DNA from: Microbacterium sp. ABRD28
GTDB lineage: Bacteria > Actinomycetota > Actinomycetes > Actinomycetales > Microbacteriaceae
Direction: 5' to 3'
Length of the DNA: 64,000 nt
Assembly (NCBI RefSeq): GCF_003850245.1
Contig: NZ_CP031015.1
Location: 496,001-560,000, forward strand
Of this stretch, positions 52,606 through 62,284 are shown in pieces (positions within the stretch are counted from its first letter, which is position 1; each line of letters starts with the position of its first letter). A model generated the notes under the pieces. That model saw nothing but the letters and a program-made list of their open reading frames with translations, had not been told where the DNA came from and ran no database searches. A program made the position numbers and the translations under genes.

Positions 52606-52656
52606 ATCGGCCGAGGCGAGGGCGATCTCGCGCCGGCTGTACTCGCCTCGGCCGAT
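52606..52656. terminator. Long hairpin between convergent pabA and pknB
   Basis: A perfect 15-bp stem (ATCGGCCGAGGCGAG at 52606-52620 with its complement at 52642-52656) and a 21-base loop, 24 bases after the pabA stop. Outer bases extend it imperfectly. Confidence 0.75.
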
Positions 52657-52689
52657 CGTCCGCGTGCGAGAAGGAGGATGCCGCGGCTC

Positions 52690-52772
52690 GAGCCTGCGCG
52701 ACAGAGCCTGCGCGACGGAGCCTGCGCGACGAAGCCCCTCGCCGGAGCCCCAGCGACGGAGTCCCTCGCCGG
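52690..52772. repeat. Tandem 14-bp repeats next to the pknB stop
   Basis: GAGCCTGCGCGAC recurs at 52690, 52704 and 52718 with a period of 14, followed by three more diverged units. The array ends at the pknB stop codon, in the gap between convergent genes. Confidence 0.8.
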
Positions 52773-52773
52773 C

Positions 52774-54480
52774 TCAGGCCCCGGTGCAGTACGTCAGGGT
52801 GATCGTCGACCGCACCGGCACATCACCGGGGGCGAGGGACTGCTGCGACACCGTCGTCGGGTTCGTCGCGGGGCAGCCGGGGTCTTCCGCGGTCTCGACC
52901 GTGAGGCCGAGCTCGTCGGACTGCAGCTCGCGCGTCGCGGCGTCGACGGTGTAACCGCGGTAATCGAGGATCGTGACGTTTCCCGTGGCAACGACGAGGT
53001 TAACCACCGTGCCGGCCGGCACCTCGGTGCCCGCGTCGCGATCGGCCGAGAGCACCATGCCCGCCTCGCGGCCGGGGTCGTTCTCGGTGCGGATGGTTCC
53101 CACGCGGAGCCCCGCATCGGTGAGCGCCTGCGCCGCGGCATCCCGCGTCAGTCCCTCGAGGGTGGGCACCGTCGCAAGATCCTGACCCTCGGAGAGCACG
53201 ACGAGCACGCCCTGCCCGGGCGAGACCGAGACGCCGGAGGCGGGGTCGGTGCGGATGACCGCACCCTCGGGCACGTGGACGCTGGGTTCGGTGATCTGGG
53301 ACGGAACGAGGTCCTGCCCCTCCAGCTCCACCACGGCGCGCTCGTAGGTCATGCCCGACACGTCGGGGACGATCCGGGCGCTCGAGGGCACCTCGTTCGA
53401 CGGCTGGATCGTCACCGCCCAGAACAGTACCGAGATCAGCAGAACCGCCAGCAGCGCGACGCCCGCCCAGATCCATGCGACCGGCGGGCCCGCCTGGGTG
53501 CGCTTCATCGTGGTGTCGGTGCTGAGCTGACGCAGTGATCGCGCGGTCTCGGCAGCGGCGCGCGGGTTCGGACCGTAGAGCTCGCTGGTGAGGGCCCCCA
53601 CCTGACGCTTGGACGGGGCCTTGCCGTCGATGGTGGCATCCAGTGCCTCGCGGAAGCCCGCGGCATCCTGGTAGCGCTGGAAAGGATCCTTCGCCAGCGC
53701 CCGCAGCACGACGGTGTCGAGCGCGCGCGGCACGGTCTCGACGATCTCCGACGGGGTGAGCGGGGTCTCGCTGACGTGCTGGTAGGCCACTGCCACCGGG
53801 GATTCGCCACGGAACGGCTGACGACCGGTCAGCAGCTCGTAGAGCACCACACCGGTGGAGTACAGATCGGCGCGCGCGTCGACCGGCTCGCCCTTGGCCT
53901 GCTCGGGGGAGAAATAGGCGGCGGTGCCGAGGATCTGCGTCGTCTCGGCGACGGTGGACGATGAGTCCGACACCGCGCGCGCGATCCCGAAGTCCATCAC
54001 CTTGACCTGGCCGGCGTCGGTGACCATGACGTTGCCGGGCTTGATGTCGCGGTGCACCACGCCGGCGCGGTGCGAGTACTCCAGGGCCTCGAGGATGCCG
54101 TCGACGTAGCGCACCGCATCCGAGACGGGCACCGGGCCCGCGGCGATGATGTCCTTCAGCAGGCGCCCGCGCACGAGTTCCATGACGATGAACGGCACCG
54201 GACGCGTCACTCCGTCGACGCCGGACTCGGAGTCTTCGCCGGCGTCGTACACGCGCACGATCGCGGGGTTGGCCATGCGACTGGCTGCCTGCGCCTCGAG
54301 CCGGAAACGGGTGCGGAAGGCATTGTCGTCGGCGAGATCGCGGTCGAGGATCTTGATCGCGACCTGACGGCCGAGCGTCAGGTCTTCGCCGCGGTACACC
54401 GTGGCCATCCCGCCGCGACCGATGATCTCATCGACGCGGTATCGCCCTGAAAGCACGCGCGTCTCAGTGGTCACAGTCAC
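52774..54480 (-). CDS. pknB: Serine/threonine protein kinase PknB with PASTA domains
   Basis: 568 residues. The kinase domain is about 13-275: Gly loop GRGGMATVYRG, Lys in VAIKILD, catalytic [18 protein letters not shown] juxtamembrane linker and a single membrane helix at about 344-366 follow. Outside there are three PASTA domains (about 375-440, 441-508, 509-568) that sense peptidoglycan fragments. It is last in fhaA-fhaB-pstP-rodA-pbpA-pknA-pknB. It controls cell-wall growth by phosphorylation, opposed by PstP. Confidence 0.96.
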   Translation of the reverse strand: MTVTTETRVLSGRYRVDEIIGRGGMATVYRGEDLTLGRQVAIKILDRDLADDNAFRTRFRLEAQAASRMANPAIVRVYDAGEDSESGVDGVTRPVPFIVMELVRGRLLKDIIAAGPVPVSDAVRYVDGILEALEYSHRAGVVHRDIKPGNVMVTDAGQVKVMDFGIARAVSDSSSTVAETTQILGTAAYFSPEQAKGEPVDARADLYSTGVVLYELLTGRQPFRGESPVAVAYQHVSETPLTPSEIVETVPRALDTVVLRALAKDPFQRYQDAAGFREALDATIDGKAPSKRQVGALTSELYGPNPRAAAETARSLRQLSTDTTMKRTQAGPPVAWIWAGVALLAVLLISVLFWAVTIQPSNEVPSSARIVPDVSGMTYERAVVELEGQDLVPSQITEPSVHVPEGAVIRTDPASGVSVSPGQGVLVVLSEGQDLATVPTLEGLTRDAAAQALTDAGLRVGTIRTENDPGREAGMVLSADRDAGTEVPAGTVVNLVVATGNVTILDYRGYTVDAATRELQSDELGLTVETAEDPGCPATNPTTVSQQSLAPGDVPVRSTITLTYCTGA

Positions 54481-54552
54481 CCCCTGGTGGAACGGGTACA
54501 GCCTAACGGACGGTCCCGAGGTACTCCCTGAGACCGGATCGGATGCCGGGGA

Positions 54553-56313
54553 TCAGCCGTCGGCGCCGTCGTCGCCGCCGCCTTCGCCGCCGCCGTCGGT
54601 GGGCGAGGGCGAGGGTGCGGCCTCGATCGTCGCCTGGGCTTCGGGCGAGTTGCCGGAGGTGCGCTCGCCGGAGGGTCCTCCGGTGCAGGTGACCGTGTAG
54701 GTGACGAGCACCGTGCCGCTGGCGTTGTTCGGCACCGACAGCTGCGCCTGGCGCGTGTTGGTGTCGAACGGCATGGTGTTCTGTCCGTTGGAGAACGTGC
54801 CGTTCACCGCGGTCAGCGTGTAGGCGCCGGGCGATCCTTCACCGGCGGGGCAGGCGTAGCCCTGCCAGTTAACGGTGAGGGTGCCGCCGGGCGCGACCGT
54901 GCCCGAGCTGAGGGTCGGCGCGGTCGGCTGCGGCAGCTCGGTCTGCGGACCGTAGAACGACAGCGTCAGCACCTGGTCGGGGGTGATGGATCCCTGCGGC
55001 TCGTAGTCGTACACGAGCGAGACCTCATCGGCGGTGGGTGCGGCGTTGCCCTGCTGGCAGTTGACGGTGAGCACGCCGGCGTCGAGCGCCGCCGCACGCG
55101 CGGTGTCGCAGTCGACGCCGACGAGACCGAGTGCGTCGAGGTCGATGCGGTCCTGGGTGGGCGTCGCGGACGGAGTCGTCTGGGAGGGCGTCGGGCGCGA
55201 GGTCGTCGTCGACCCGGACGGGTCGGGCGACGGGTCGCCCTGGTTGGCGAACAGGGCCCAGAGCGTCCCGCCGAGCACGAGGAGCAGGATGACGATGAGG
55301 GCGACGAGCGGCCAGGTCCAGCGGCTGCGCTTCTTCTTCTCCGGCTCCTGCGGCTCGGCGTAGTCGGGCAGCGGCGCCGACAGGATCTGGGTCGCCGCGG
55401 CCGTCGCACCGGCAGGGGCGAGCAGTTGGGTGGCGTCATCGGCCAGCACGGCGGCACCGGCGACGGCGGGCACCGCGGCCGCGGCCGCCGCGAGGTCTCC
55501 CCGGCGGAGAGCGGATGCCGCCCGCGCGACCGCGGCGGCGGAGGCCGGTCGATCCTCGGGCTTCTTCGCGATCATCGCCATGACGAGGTTCTGCACCGGC
55601 TGCGCGACCGTGGGCGGCAGCGGCGGAGGCTGCTCGTTGATCTGCGCCATGGCGATCGCGACCTGCGACTCGCCGGTGAAGGGGCGCTTGCCGGCGAGGG
55701 ATTCGTAGGCGACGATGCCGAGCGAGTAGGTGTCGGTCGCAGGAGATGCCGGGTGACCCGATGCCTGCTCGGGCGAGAGGTACTGCACGGTCCCCATGAC
55801 CTGACCGGTCGCGGTCAGCGGCACCTGGTCGGCGATGCGGGCGATGCCGAAGTCGGTGATCTTCACCCGGCCGTCGGGGGTGATGAGGAGGTTGCCGGGC
55901 TTGATGTCGCGGTGCACCAGGCCCGCCGCGTGCGCGGCCTGCAGCGCCGCCGCGGTCTGCGCGACGATGTCGAGGGTCTTGTCGGTCGACAGTGCGCCGT
56001 CGCGCTCGAGGATCGTCGACAGCGCCTCGCCGGGCACGAGCTCCATGACGAGGAAGGCCGAGCCCGCCTCCTCGCCGTAGTCGAAGACGCTCGCGATCCC
56101 CTCGTGGTTCACGAGGGCCGCGTGCCGGGCCTCGGCGCGGAAGCGCTCGAGGAACCCGGGGTCGCCCATGTACTCGTCCTTGAGGATCTTGATCGCGACC
56201 GTCCGTCCGATGACGTGATCGGTCGCCTCCCAGACCTCGCCCATCCCGCCGATGGCGATGCGCGAGTCCAGCTCGTAACGTCCTCCGAAGGTCACTCCCT
56301 GCGTCGGTCTCAT
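54553..56313 (-). CDS. pknA: Serine/threonine protein kinase, PknA type
   Basis: 586 residues. Kinase domain 11-275 with [30 protein letters not shown] and DFGIARI. An Ala-rich linker leads to a membrane helix near 335-358 ([20 protein letters not shown]). The extracellular part has a Ser/Thr/Pro stalk, one PASTA-like stretch with two Cys ([25 protein letters not shown]), an Ig-like segment, and a Gly/Asp-rich end. Longer outside the cell than mycobacterial PknA. It overlaps pbpA. Confidence 0.93.
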   Translation of the reverse strand: MRPTQGVTFGGRYELDSRIAIGGMGEVWEATDHVIGRTVAIKILKDEYMGDPGFLERFRAEARHAALVNHEGIASVFDYGEEAGSAFLVMELVPGEALSTILERDGALSTDKTLDIVAQTAAALQAAHAAGLVHRDIKPGNLLITPDGRVKITDFGIARIADQVPLTATGQVMGTVQYLSPEQASGHPASPATDTYSLGIVAYESLAGKRPFTGESQVAIAMAQINEQPPPLPPTVAQPVQNLVMAMIAKKPEDRPASAAAVARAASALRRGDLAAAAAAVPAVAGAAVLADDATQLLAPAGATAAATQILSAPLPDYAEPQEPEKKKRSRWTWPLVALIVILLLVLGGTLWALFANQGDPSPDPSGSTTTSRPTPSQTTPSATPTQDRIDLDALGLVGVDCDTARAAALDAGVLTVNCQQGNAAPTADEVSLVYDYEPQGSITPDQVLTLSFYGPQTELPQPTAPTLSSGTVAPGGTLTVNWQGYACPAGEGSPGAYTLTAVNGTFSNGQNTMPFDTNTRQAQLSVPNNASGTVLVTYTVTCTGGPSGERTSGNSPEAQATIEAAPSPSPTDGGGEGGGDDGADG

Positions 56314-57767
56314 CTTCCCAACACCGCCTCCATGACCGTCTTCGCGATGGGCGCCGCGATTGTGTTCCCGCTGCCGGACTGGCCCTGTCCGCCACCGTCT
56401 TCGATGACCACCGCGACGGCGACCTGGGGGTCGTCGGCGGGTGCGAAACCGGTGAACCAGAGCGTGTACGGCTCGTCTGATCCGTTCTCCGCCGTGCCGG
56501 TCTTCCCGGCCACGTCGACCCCGTCTATTCTTGCACCGCTCGCCGCGCCGTCCTGGACATTGGCGACCATCATCGCCACCATCTCCTCGGCGAGATCCTC
56601 ATCCAGCGCGCGGCCGAACTCGGTGTTCTCGAAGGTCTGCTGCACCGACAGATCCGGCCCGATGACCTGATCGACCATGCGGGGATTCATGACGACACCG
56701 CCGTTGGCGATCCCCGCCGAGACCATGGCGATCTGCAGCGGCGTCGCATCGACCTGACCCTGGCCGAACCCGGTGAGCGCGGTCTGCGGGTCATCCAGTG
56801 CGCGGGGGTAGGGCGAGGCGGTCGAGGTGAGCGGGATGTCGAAGCTCCGATTGAAGCCGTACTTCTCGGCCTCTTCGCGGATCGCAGTGTCGCCGAGTTC
56901 GACGGCGAGCTCGGCGAAGGGGATGTTGCAGCTGAGGCGCAGCGCCTCGGCGAGCGTGACCGTCTCGCCCGGACCGCACGCACCGCGGCTGGCGTTGTAG
57001 ACCACGTTGCTCGACTGCGGCAGCTGGTACACCGCGGGGTTCGGCAGCTCGGACTCGGGCGTGTAATCGCCGGAAGCGAGGGCGGCCGAGGCGACGACGA
57101 GCTTGAACGTCGACCCCGGCGGGTTCAGATCGCCGCCGATCGCGCGGTCGATGAGCGGGTCGGCCGGGTCGGCCAGCAGCTGCTCGTAGGTCGCGTTCAC
57201 CTGCTCGGGGTCGTGGATGGCCAGCGAGTTGGTGTCGTAGCTCGGGCTGGTCACGAGCGCGAGCACGCGGCCGGTGTCGGGCTCGATCGCGATGACCGCG
57301 CCCTGCAGGTCGCCGAGGGCGTCGTAGGCGGCCTGCTGCACCGTGGCATCCAGGCTCAGTTCGACGTTCGAGCCGCGCGGCGGCTGTCCGGTGAAGATGC
57401 GCTCGATGCGGGAGAGGAACTGCGCGTTGGAGGTGCCGCTGAGCTCGCCGTTCATCGCCTGTTCGATTCCGGTCGACGCGCCCAGAGCGGGGTTGATGTA
57501 GCCGGTGACCGGTGCCCACATGTCGCCGTTCTGATACACCCGCTGCCAGCTGTAGACATCATCGGAGGGGACGGATGACGCGATCTCGATCCCGCTCGCG
57601 ACGATCGAGCCGCGCTGCACCTCGTACGAGTCGTAGAGCGCGCGCGTGTTGGCCGAGTTCGTGGCGAGGGTCTCGGCCTGGATGACCTGGATGATGCTCG
57701 TCGACCCGAAGAGGGCGAGGAACATCAGCAGCACGATGATGCTGAGCCGGCGCAGTTCCTTCGTCAT
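56310..57767 (-). CDS. pbpA: Penicillin-binding protein (class B transpeptidase)
   Basis: 485 residues. A short cytosolic start, one membrane helix (about 8-28), a dimer domain, then the transpeptidase: S219-x-x-K in [12 protein letters not shown] in [12 protein letters not shown], and KTG in [11 protein letters not shown]. It crosslinks septal or lateral peptidoglycan together with the RodA/FtsW glycosyltransferase encoded upstream. A beta-lactam target. Overlaps both neighbours (ATGA). Confidence 0.95.
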   Translation of the reverse strand: MTKELRRLSIIVLLMFLALFGSTSIIQVIQAETLATNSANTRALYDSYEVQRGSIVASGIEIASSVPSDDVYSWQRVYQNGDMWAPVTGYINPALGASTGIEQAMNGELSGTSNAQFLSRIERIFTGQPPRGSNVELSLDATVQQAAYDALGDLQGAVIAIEPDTGRVLALVTSPSYDTNSLAIHDPEQVNATYEQLLADPADPLIDRAIGGDLNPPGSTFKLVVASAALASGDYTPESELPNPAVYQLPQSSNVVYNASRGACGPGETVTLAEALRLSCNIPFAELAVELGDTAIREEAEKYGFNRSFDIPLTSTASPYPRALDDPQTALTGFGQGQVDATPLQIAMVSAGIANGGVVMNPRMVDQVIGPDLSVQQTFENTEFGRALDEDLAEEMVAMMVANVQDGAASGARIDGVDVAGKTGTAENGSDEPYTLWFTGFAPADDPQVAVAVVIEDGGGQGQSGSGNTIAAPIAKTVMEAVLGR

Positions 57768-59167
57768 CCGATCACCACCCGGGGGCGGCTGCGCACGGCG
57801 TCCGAGATGCGCAGGAGCAGGGCGACGATGATCCAGTTCGCCACGAGCGACGAACCGCCCGCCGCGAGGAACGGGGTCGTGAGGCCGGTGAGGGGGATGA
57901 GGCGCGTGACGCCGCCGACCATGATGAACACCTGCAGCGCGATCGTGAACGCCAGGCCCGTGGCCAGGAGCTTGCCGAAGTCATCCTGTCCCGCAAGCCC
58001 GATGCGGATGCCGCGGCTGACGAAGACCATGTACAGGCAGAGGATCGCGAAGACGCCCACGAGCCCGAGCTCCTCGCCGAGGCTCGGCAGGATGTAGTCG
58101 CTCTGCGACAGCGGGGTGATGTACGGGCGGCCCTGACCGAGCCCCGTGCCGATGAGGCCGCCGTGGGCGAGCCCGAAGATGCCCTGGACGAGCTGATAGC
58201 TGCCCCCGGAGCGCTCGATGATCTCGGGGTCGAACGCGTTCAGCCAGTTGGCGAAGCGCCCGCCGACGTAGGGCAGCACGCGTGAGGCGAGGAAGGCGCC
58301 GGAGGCGGCGAGGGCGACACCGATCAGCACCCAGCTGGTCTTGCCGGTGGCGACGTACAGCATCGCCACGAACATGCCGAAGATGAGCGTGCCGGTGCCG
58401 AGGTCGCGCTGCATGACGATGATGCCGAGCGAGACGAGCCAGATCACCAGCAGCGGACCGAGCTCTCGGGCCCGTGGCCAGGTCATGCCGAGGAACCGGG
58501 TGCCGGTGGAGGTGAGGCTCTCCCGGGTGCGGACGAGGTAGCCGGCGAAGAAGATGGCCAGGGCGATCTTGGCGAGCTCCCCCGGCTGGAACGACACGAA
58601 ACCGAGCGAGACCCAGACATCGGCGTTGGCGTTCGTGCCGAGGCCGGGGACGATGGGAAGCAGCAGCAGGGCGATGCCGGCGAAGCCGGAGACATAGGTG
58701 TAGCGGAAGAGCACCCGGTAGTTGCGGAGGAAGATCACCACGACCACCGCGGCGACCACCGCGATGGCCGCCCAGGCCATCTGGCGCGTCGACGCGGCAT
58801 CCCATCCCTCGTCGCGGATCGCGATGTCGATCCGGTAGATCATCGCGATGCCGAGGCCGGTGAGGATGGTGGCGATCGGGACGACGAACGGATCGGCGTC
58901 GCGCGCGCGGAAGCGCAGCACGATGTGGAGTGCCAGCACCAGCACGGTGAGGCCGCCGCAGTAGTAGAGGAACGTCGGCTCGATCGCGCCGATCGCCCCG
59001 AGCTGCACGAGGGCGACGGCCGCCCACGTCAGCGCGCAGGCGAAGAGCAGCAGGAACAGCTCGCGGTTTCGCTGCGTCTGCGGCACGCGGATGCGCTTGA
59101 GCGCGCGGATCACCGCGGTGTCGGTCGAAGGGGCGTCGGGTCGGGTGACGCCGGGAGGTGCGGTCAT
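57764..59167 (-). CDS. rodA: FtsW/RodA/SpoVE-family peptidoglycan glycosyltransferase
   Basis: 467 residues from the ATG at 59167, overlapping the pstP stop. About 12 membrane segments after a 40-residue cytosolic start. SEDS motifs: FVSFQPGELAKIALAIFFAG, MQRDLGTGTLIFGMFVAMLY, LVQGIFGLAHGGLIGTGLGQ, PSLGEELGLVGVFAI and TGLTTPFLAAGGSSLVANW. It polymerises lipid II and partners with PbpA. Confidence 0.95.
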   Translation of the reverse strand: MTAPPGVTRPDAPSTDTAVIRALKRIRVPQTQRNRELFLLLFACALTWAAVALVQLGAIGAIEPTFLYYCGGLTVLVLALHIVLRFRARDADPFVVPIATILTGLGIAMIYRIDIAIRDEGWDAASTRQMAWAAIAVVAAVVVVIFLRNYRVLFRYTYVSGFAGIALLLLPIVPGLGTNANADVWVSLGFVSFQPGELAKIALAIFFAGYLVRTRESLTSTGTRFLGMTWPRARELGPLLVIWLVSLGIIVMQRDLGTGTLIFGMFVAMLYVATGKTSWVLIGVALAASGAFLASRVLPYVGGRFANWLNAFDPEIIERSGGSYQLVQGIFGLAHGGLIGTGLGQGRPYITPLSQSDYILPSLGEELGLVGVFAILCLYMVFVSRGIRIGLAGQDDFGKLLATGLAFTIALQVFIMVGGVTRLIPLTGLTTPFLAAGGSSLVANWIIVALLLRISDAVRSRPRVVIG

Positions 59168-60402
59168 GAGTTCGCCTCCGCGGCGATGCGCAGTCGATCG
59201 ACGATCGTCCGGGCGTCGTCGAGCGATTGTGCGGTGATCGTCCGTTCGACGGTCGTGCGCGAGAACGGGGGGAGGTCGGTCAGGTCGATGCCGGTGTCTT
59301 CGAAGGGGGTCGACAGCGGGAGGGGACCGATGTCCTGCTGGACGCCGCGGTAGATGACGACCGTGTCGTCGTCGGCTCCGACGAAGTAGCGGGTCTGGGT
59401 CCACTGGTACGCCAGGATCAGCGTCGTGGCGATGGCGGCGATCACGAGGATCAGCCCCGCGAACCACGCGATCCGTCGCCGGCGCGCGCGGCGCCGGTCT
59501 TCTTCGATGAGCTCCTCGAGGAACTCGGCGTCGGGCTCGAAGTGGGTGGGTTCGTTCGCCGCCCCACGGTTGGGGTGCAGCCAGCTGCTGCGTCCGGGGC
59601 GGGCGGCGGGCACCTCGACGCCGATCGGGTTCGAGGCCGAGCCGACGATCGTGGGGGTGCCGAAGAAGACCGGATGCTGCCCGCCGACGTCGACCAGGAC
59701 GATGGTGACGTTGTCGGGGGCACCGCCGTCGAGGGCCTGCTTGAGCAGCGCATCGGCGGTGCGGCCCGGGGCGAGGCCGAGCCCGAGGGCTTTGGCGGTA
59801 TGCGGGTCGTCGACCACGCCCGACAGTCCGTCGGAGCACAAAAGCCACCGGTCGCCCGGCTGGGTCGGCATGATGAACGTGTCGACCTCGGGATCGGGAT
59901 CCATGTCGCCGAGCACCCGCATGAGCACCGACCGGCGCGGGTGGTAGCGCGCCTCCTCCGGGGTGATGCGGCCCGAGTCCACCAGGCGTTGGACGAAGGT
60001 GTGGTCGGTGGTGATCTGGGTGAGCGCGCCGTCGCGGTACAGATAGATGCGCGAGTCGCCGATGTGGGCGATGACGGCATAGTCGTCGACCATCAGCAGC
60101 GCGCTGACGGTCGTGCCCATGCCGGCGAGCTCGGGCTTGACGCCGACGGTGTCGATCAGGTGCTGGGCGGTCTCGGCGATGGCGTCGCGGAGCGCCCGTT
60201 CGGCCGTCGCGGTCGACGAGAACGAGTCATCGAGGTCACGCAGCCTCTCGATGGCGAGGCTCGAGGCGACATCCCCGCCCGCGTGGCCGCCCATGCCGTC
60301 GGCGACGACGAAGAGGTTCGACCCGGCATACCCGGAGTCCTGGTTGTTGGAGCGCACCTTGCCGGTGTGCGAGATCGCGGCGCTCGAGCCCTGGAAGACC
60401 AT
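59164..60402 (-). CDS. pstP: PP2C-family Ser/Thr phosphatase PstP
   Basis: 412 residues. PP2C catalytic domain 1-235 with metal-binding ADGMGGHAGGDVAS, IAHIGDSRIYLYRDG, LLCSDGLSGVV and APDNVTIVLVDVG. A linker and one membrane helix near 313-335 precede an extracellular tail. It removes phosphates from PknA/PknB and their substrates. It starts 18 bases after fhaB. Confidence 0.95.
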   Translation of the reverse strand: MVFQGSSAAISHTGKVRSNNQDSGYAGSNLFVVADGMGGHAGGDVASSLAIERLRDLDDSFSSTATAERALRDAIAETAQHLIDTVGVKPELAGMGTTVSALLMVDDYAVIAHIGDSRIYLYRDGALTQITTDHTFVQRLVDSGRITPEEARYHPRRSVLMRVLGDMDPDPEVDTFIMPTQPGDRWLLCSDGLSGVVDDPHTAKALGLGLAPGRTADALLKQALDGGAPDNVTIVLVDVGGQHPVFFGTPTIVGSASNPIGVEVPAARPGRSSWLHPNRGAANEPTHFEPDAEFLEELIEEDRRRARRRRIAWFAGLILVIAAIATTLILAYQWTQTRYFVGADDDTVVIYRGVQQDIGPLPLSTPFEDTGIDLTDLPPFSRTTVERTITAQSLDDARTIVDRLRIAAEANS

Positions 60403-60420
60403 GAAGGAGGGGTCCGTCCG

Positions 60421-60981
60421 CTACTTCCGGAGCTCGAAGGTGGTCGCCCCCACGCGGATCGGCGCACCGACGGTGATGGCGACCGGCGCTGACACACGCG
60501 CGCCGTCGTGCCAGGTGCCGTTGGTGGAATCGAGGTCCTGCAGCATCCACTGATTGCCCCACAGCATGATGCGGGCGTGGTGACTGGAGGTGTAGTCGTC
60601 GCGGATCACGAGGCCCGATTCACTGGAGCGTCCGATGGTGAGCGGCTCGCTGCCGAGCGGCAGTTCGAGACCGGCCTTCGGGCCGCTGGTGATGACGATG
60701 CGCGAGACGGTGGTGGGGGTCGCCGGTCCGCCCTTCTGCGGGGCGGCGGGTGCGGCGGCGGGGCGCGCGCGGGCGACGGGCTCCGTGAGCGCCGAGGGCG
60801 AGGACGGCGACTTCGTCACGGCGGGGCCGGCCGGGGCGGCGGCCGCGGCGGCCGGCTCGGGCATCTTCCGGGCCTTCATGCCGAACAGGTCGGCGCGCAG
60901 CGAATACACCACCGCGAAGACGAAGAACCACAGCAGCACGAGGAAGCCGATGCGCAGAAGCAGGAGGGTCAGTTCACTCAC
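60421..60981 (-). CDS. fhaB: FHA-domain protein FhaB (FipA-like)
   Basis: 186 residues from the GTG at 60981 (overlapping the fhaA stop). An N-terminal membrane helix (ELTLLLLRIGFLVLLWFFVF), an Ala/Pro linker, then the FHA domain with LTIGRSSESGLVIRDDYTSS and LDSTNGTWHDGARV. FHA binds phospho-Thr, and mycobacterial FipA links kinase signals to FtsZ/FtsQ. Second gene of the cluster. Confidence 0.93.
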   Translation of the reverse strand: MSELTLLLLRIGFLVLLWFFVFAVVYSLRADLFGMKARKMPEPAAAAAAPAGPAVTKSPSSPSALTEPVARARPAAAPAAPQKGGPATPTTVSRIVITSGPKAGLELPLGSEPLTIGRSSESGLVIRDDYTSSHHARIMLWGNQWMLQDLDSTNGTWHDGARVSAPVAITVGAPIRVGATTFELRK

Positions 60982-61718
60982 GACAGCGGCCCCTGTTCGC
61001 GGATGTCGAAGGCGCGCGTGGCGTCGGGGGCCGGCCGGGAGGGCCGAGGAGGGACCGCCTGCGCCACCACGCGGAAGACGATATCGGTTCGACCGATCGT
61101 GATGGTGGAGTCGGGCGCCAGCGGTGCTTCGCTCACGCGGCTGCCGTTGAGAAGGGTGCCGTTGGTCGAGCCGAGGTCGCGGACCATGGCGCGCTCGCCG
61201 TCCCACAGCACCTCGACGTGCTTGCGGCTCGTCCCGGCATCCGAGATCGTGACGTCGGCGTCGCTGCCGCGGCCGATGACGGTGCGGCCCTTCAGCAGCG
61301 GGTGCCGCTTGCCCTCGACGTCGATCACGCCGCGCCACGACACCGCACCTTCGGCGCTGGAGCTGTCGACGCGGAGCGTTCCCGTGGAGAGCTGATCGTC
61401 GCGCTCGAGGGTGATGGTGACGGGGCCGGCAAAGCTGTACCCCTGCGCGCGCGCGTGGGTGTGCACGAGGGACTGGAGTTCTTCGGCGAGGGCCGGACCG
61501 ATCGCGCGCATCCGCTCATCGTCGCTCGGGGCGAGACGAACCGTGAAGGTGTGCGGGGTGAGGATGCGGTCGCGGCTGACGACGGCGGCCTTCTTGTCCA
61601 GTTCACTGCGAAGCGCCGAGGCGATTTCGACAGGCTGGATCCCGCTACGGAAGGTCTTGGCGAAGGCGCTGTTGACGGCGCGTTCGAGTCCCTTCTCGAA
61701 GCTGTCTAGTAGTCCCAC
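60978..61718 (-). CDS. fhaA: FHA-domain protein FhaA
   Basis: 246 residues from the GTG at 61718 (GAGGAG upstream). N-terminal DUF3662 domain (1-115: GLLDSFEKGLERAVNSAFAK, FRSGIQPVEIASALRSELDK), then a C-terminal FHA domain (VIGRGSDADVTISDAGTSRK and LGSTNGTLLNGSRV). In mycobacteria FhaA binds phosphorylated MurJ and regulates lipid II flux; murJ is also in this window. First gene of the kinase cluster. Confidence 0.94.
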   Translation of the reverse strand: MGLLDSFEKGLERAVNSAFAKTFRSGIQPVEIASALRSELDKKAAVVSRDRILTPHTFTVRLAPSDDERMRAIGPALAEELQSLVHTHARAQGYSFAGPVTITLERDDQLSTGTLRVDSSSAEGAVSWRGVIDVEGKRHPLLKGRTVIGRGSDADVTISDAGTSRKHVEVLWDGERAMVRDLGSTNGTLLNGSRVSEAPLAPDSTITIGRTDIVFRVVAQAVPPRPSRPAPDATRAFDIREQGPLS

Positions 61719-62012
61719 GGGGCTCCTCAGGCAGGCGATCCAGTCGGTACATGTTAGTTGTCCAGTCTGGACAGGCGATCCACACCGCGTCCGACCCGCC
61801 GTTCCCGGGATTCCGTCGGACACTCTCCGCACGCCGTGCGCGGGGCCGCGACCCGTCGAAGAACGCGGTCGCGCAGCATCCCGAACCGCACTTTCTGTCG
61901 TCTCGCGTGCGACGGCGAAGGTTCGAGTGCGGCGGCAGGCGGCGCCGGGGGCCGCCCGGGAGCCGTGATATCCTCGGGAAGTTGAGTTTCGCGGGTCGAT
62001 GATCCGTGGCTC
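61719..62012. promoter_or_regulatory. Divergent region between fhaA and tRNA-Leu
   Basis: 294 bp. TATCCT at 61968-61973 may be the -10 box of tRNA-Leu. A somewhat AT-richer stretch (61740-61770) near fhaA probably holds the promoter of the kinase cluster. No gene is supported. Confidence 0.4.
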
Positions 62013-62096
62013 GCGCGAGTGGCGGAATAGGCAGACGCGCTGGCTTCAGGTGCCAGTGCCCGAAAGGGCGTGGGGGTTCAACTCCCCCCTCGCGCA
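62013..62096 (+). tRNA. tRNA-Leu (CAG)
   Basis: 84 bases with a long variable arm. Acceptor GCGCGAG/CTCGCGC, anticodon stem CTGGC/GCCAG with loop TTCAGGT (anticodon CAG), T-arm GGGGGTTCAACTCCCCC. After discriminator A the genome reads CA, so the CCA end is added by the cca product. It reads CUG, the main Leu codon in such GC-rich genomes. Confidence 0.97.
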
Positions 62097-62284
62097 CAGC
62101 GACGAATCAGCCCCCGACCGGGGATTTCCCGGGCGGGGGCTTCGTCGTTCGCGGGCGGCCTGCGGCCCCTGCATGATCGACGCGTACGCGATCCTGTCAA
62201 GACGTAGAGCCGCAACGGCCCCAGGGTCATGCTGGAAACGCGGGGCGCCAGCCGCCCCGTGTCGCGCACGACGAGAGGACGATG

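Noticed and set aside
61645-62097. Minus-strand frame over tRNA-Leu (REGGVEPPRPFGHWHLKPAR)
   Set aside because: This peptide is the well-known translation of a tRNA-Leu complement, not a gene.
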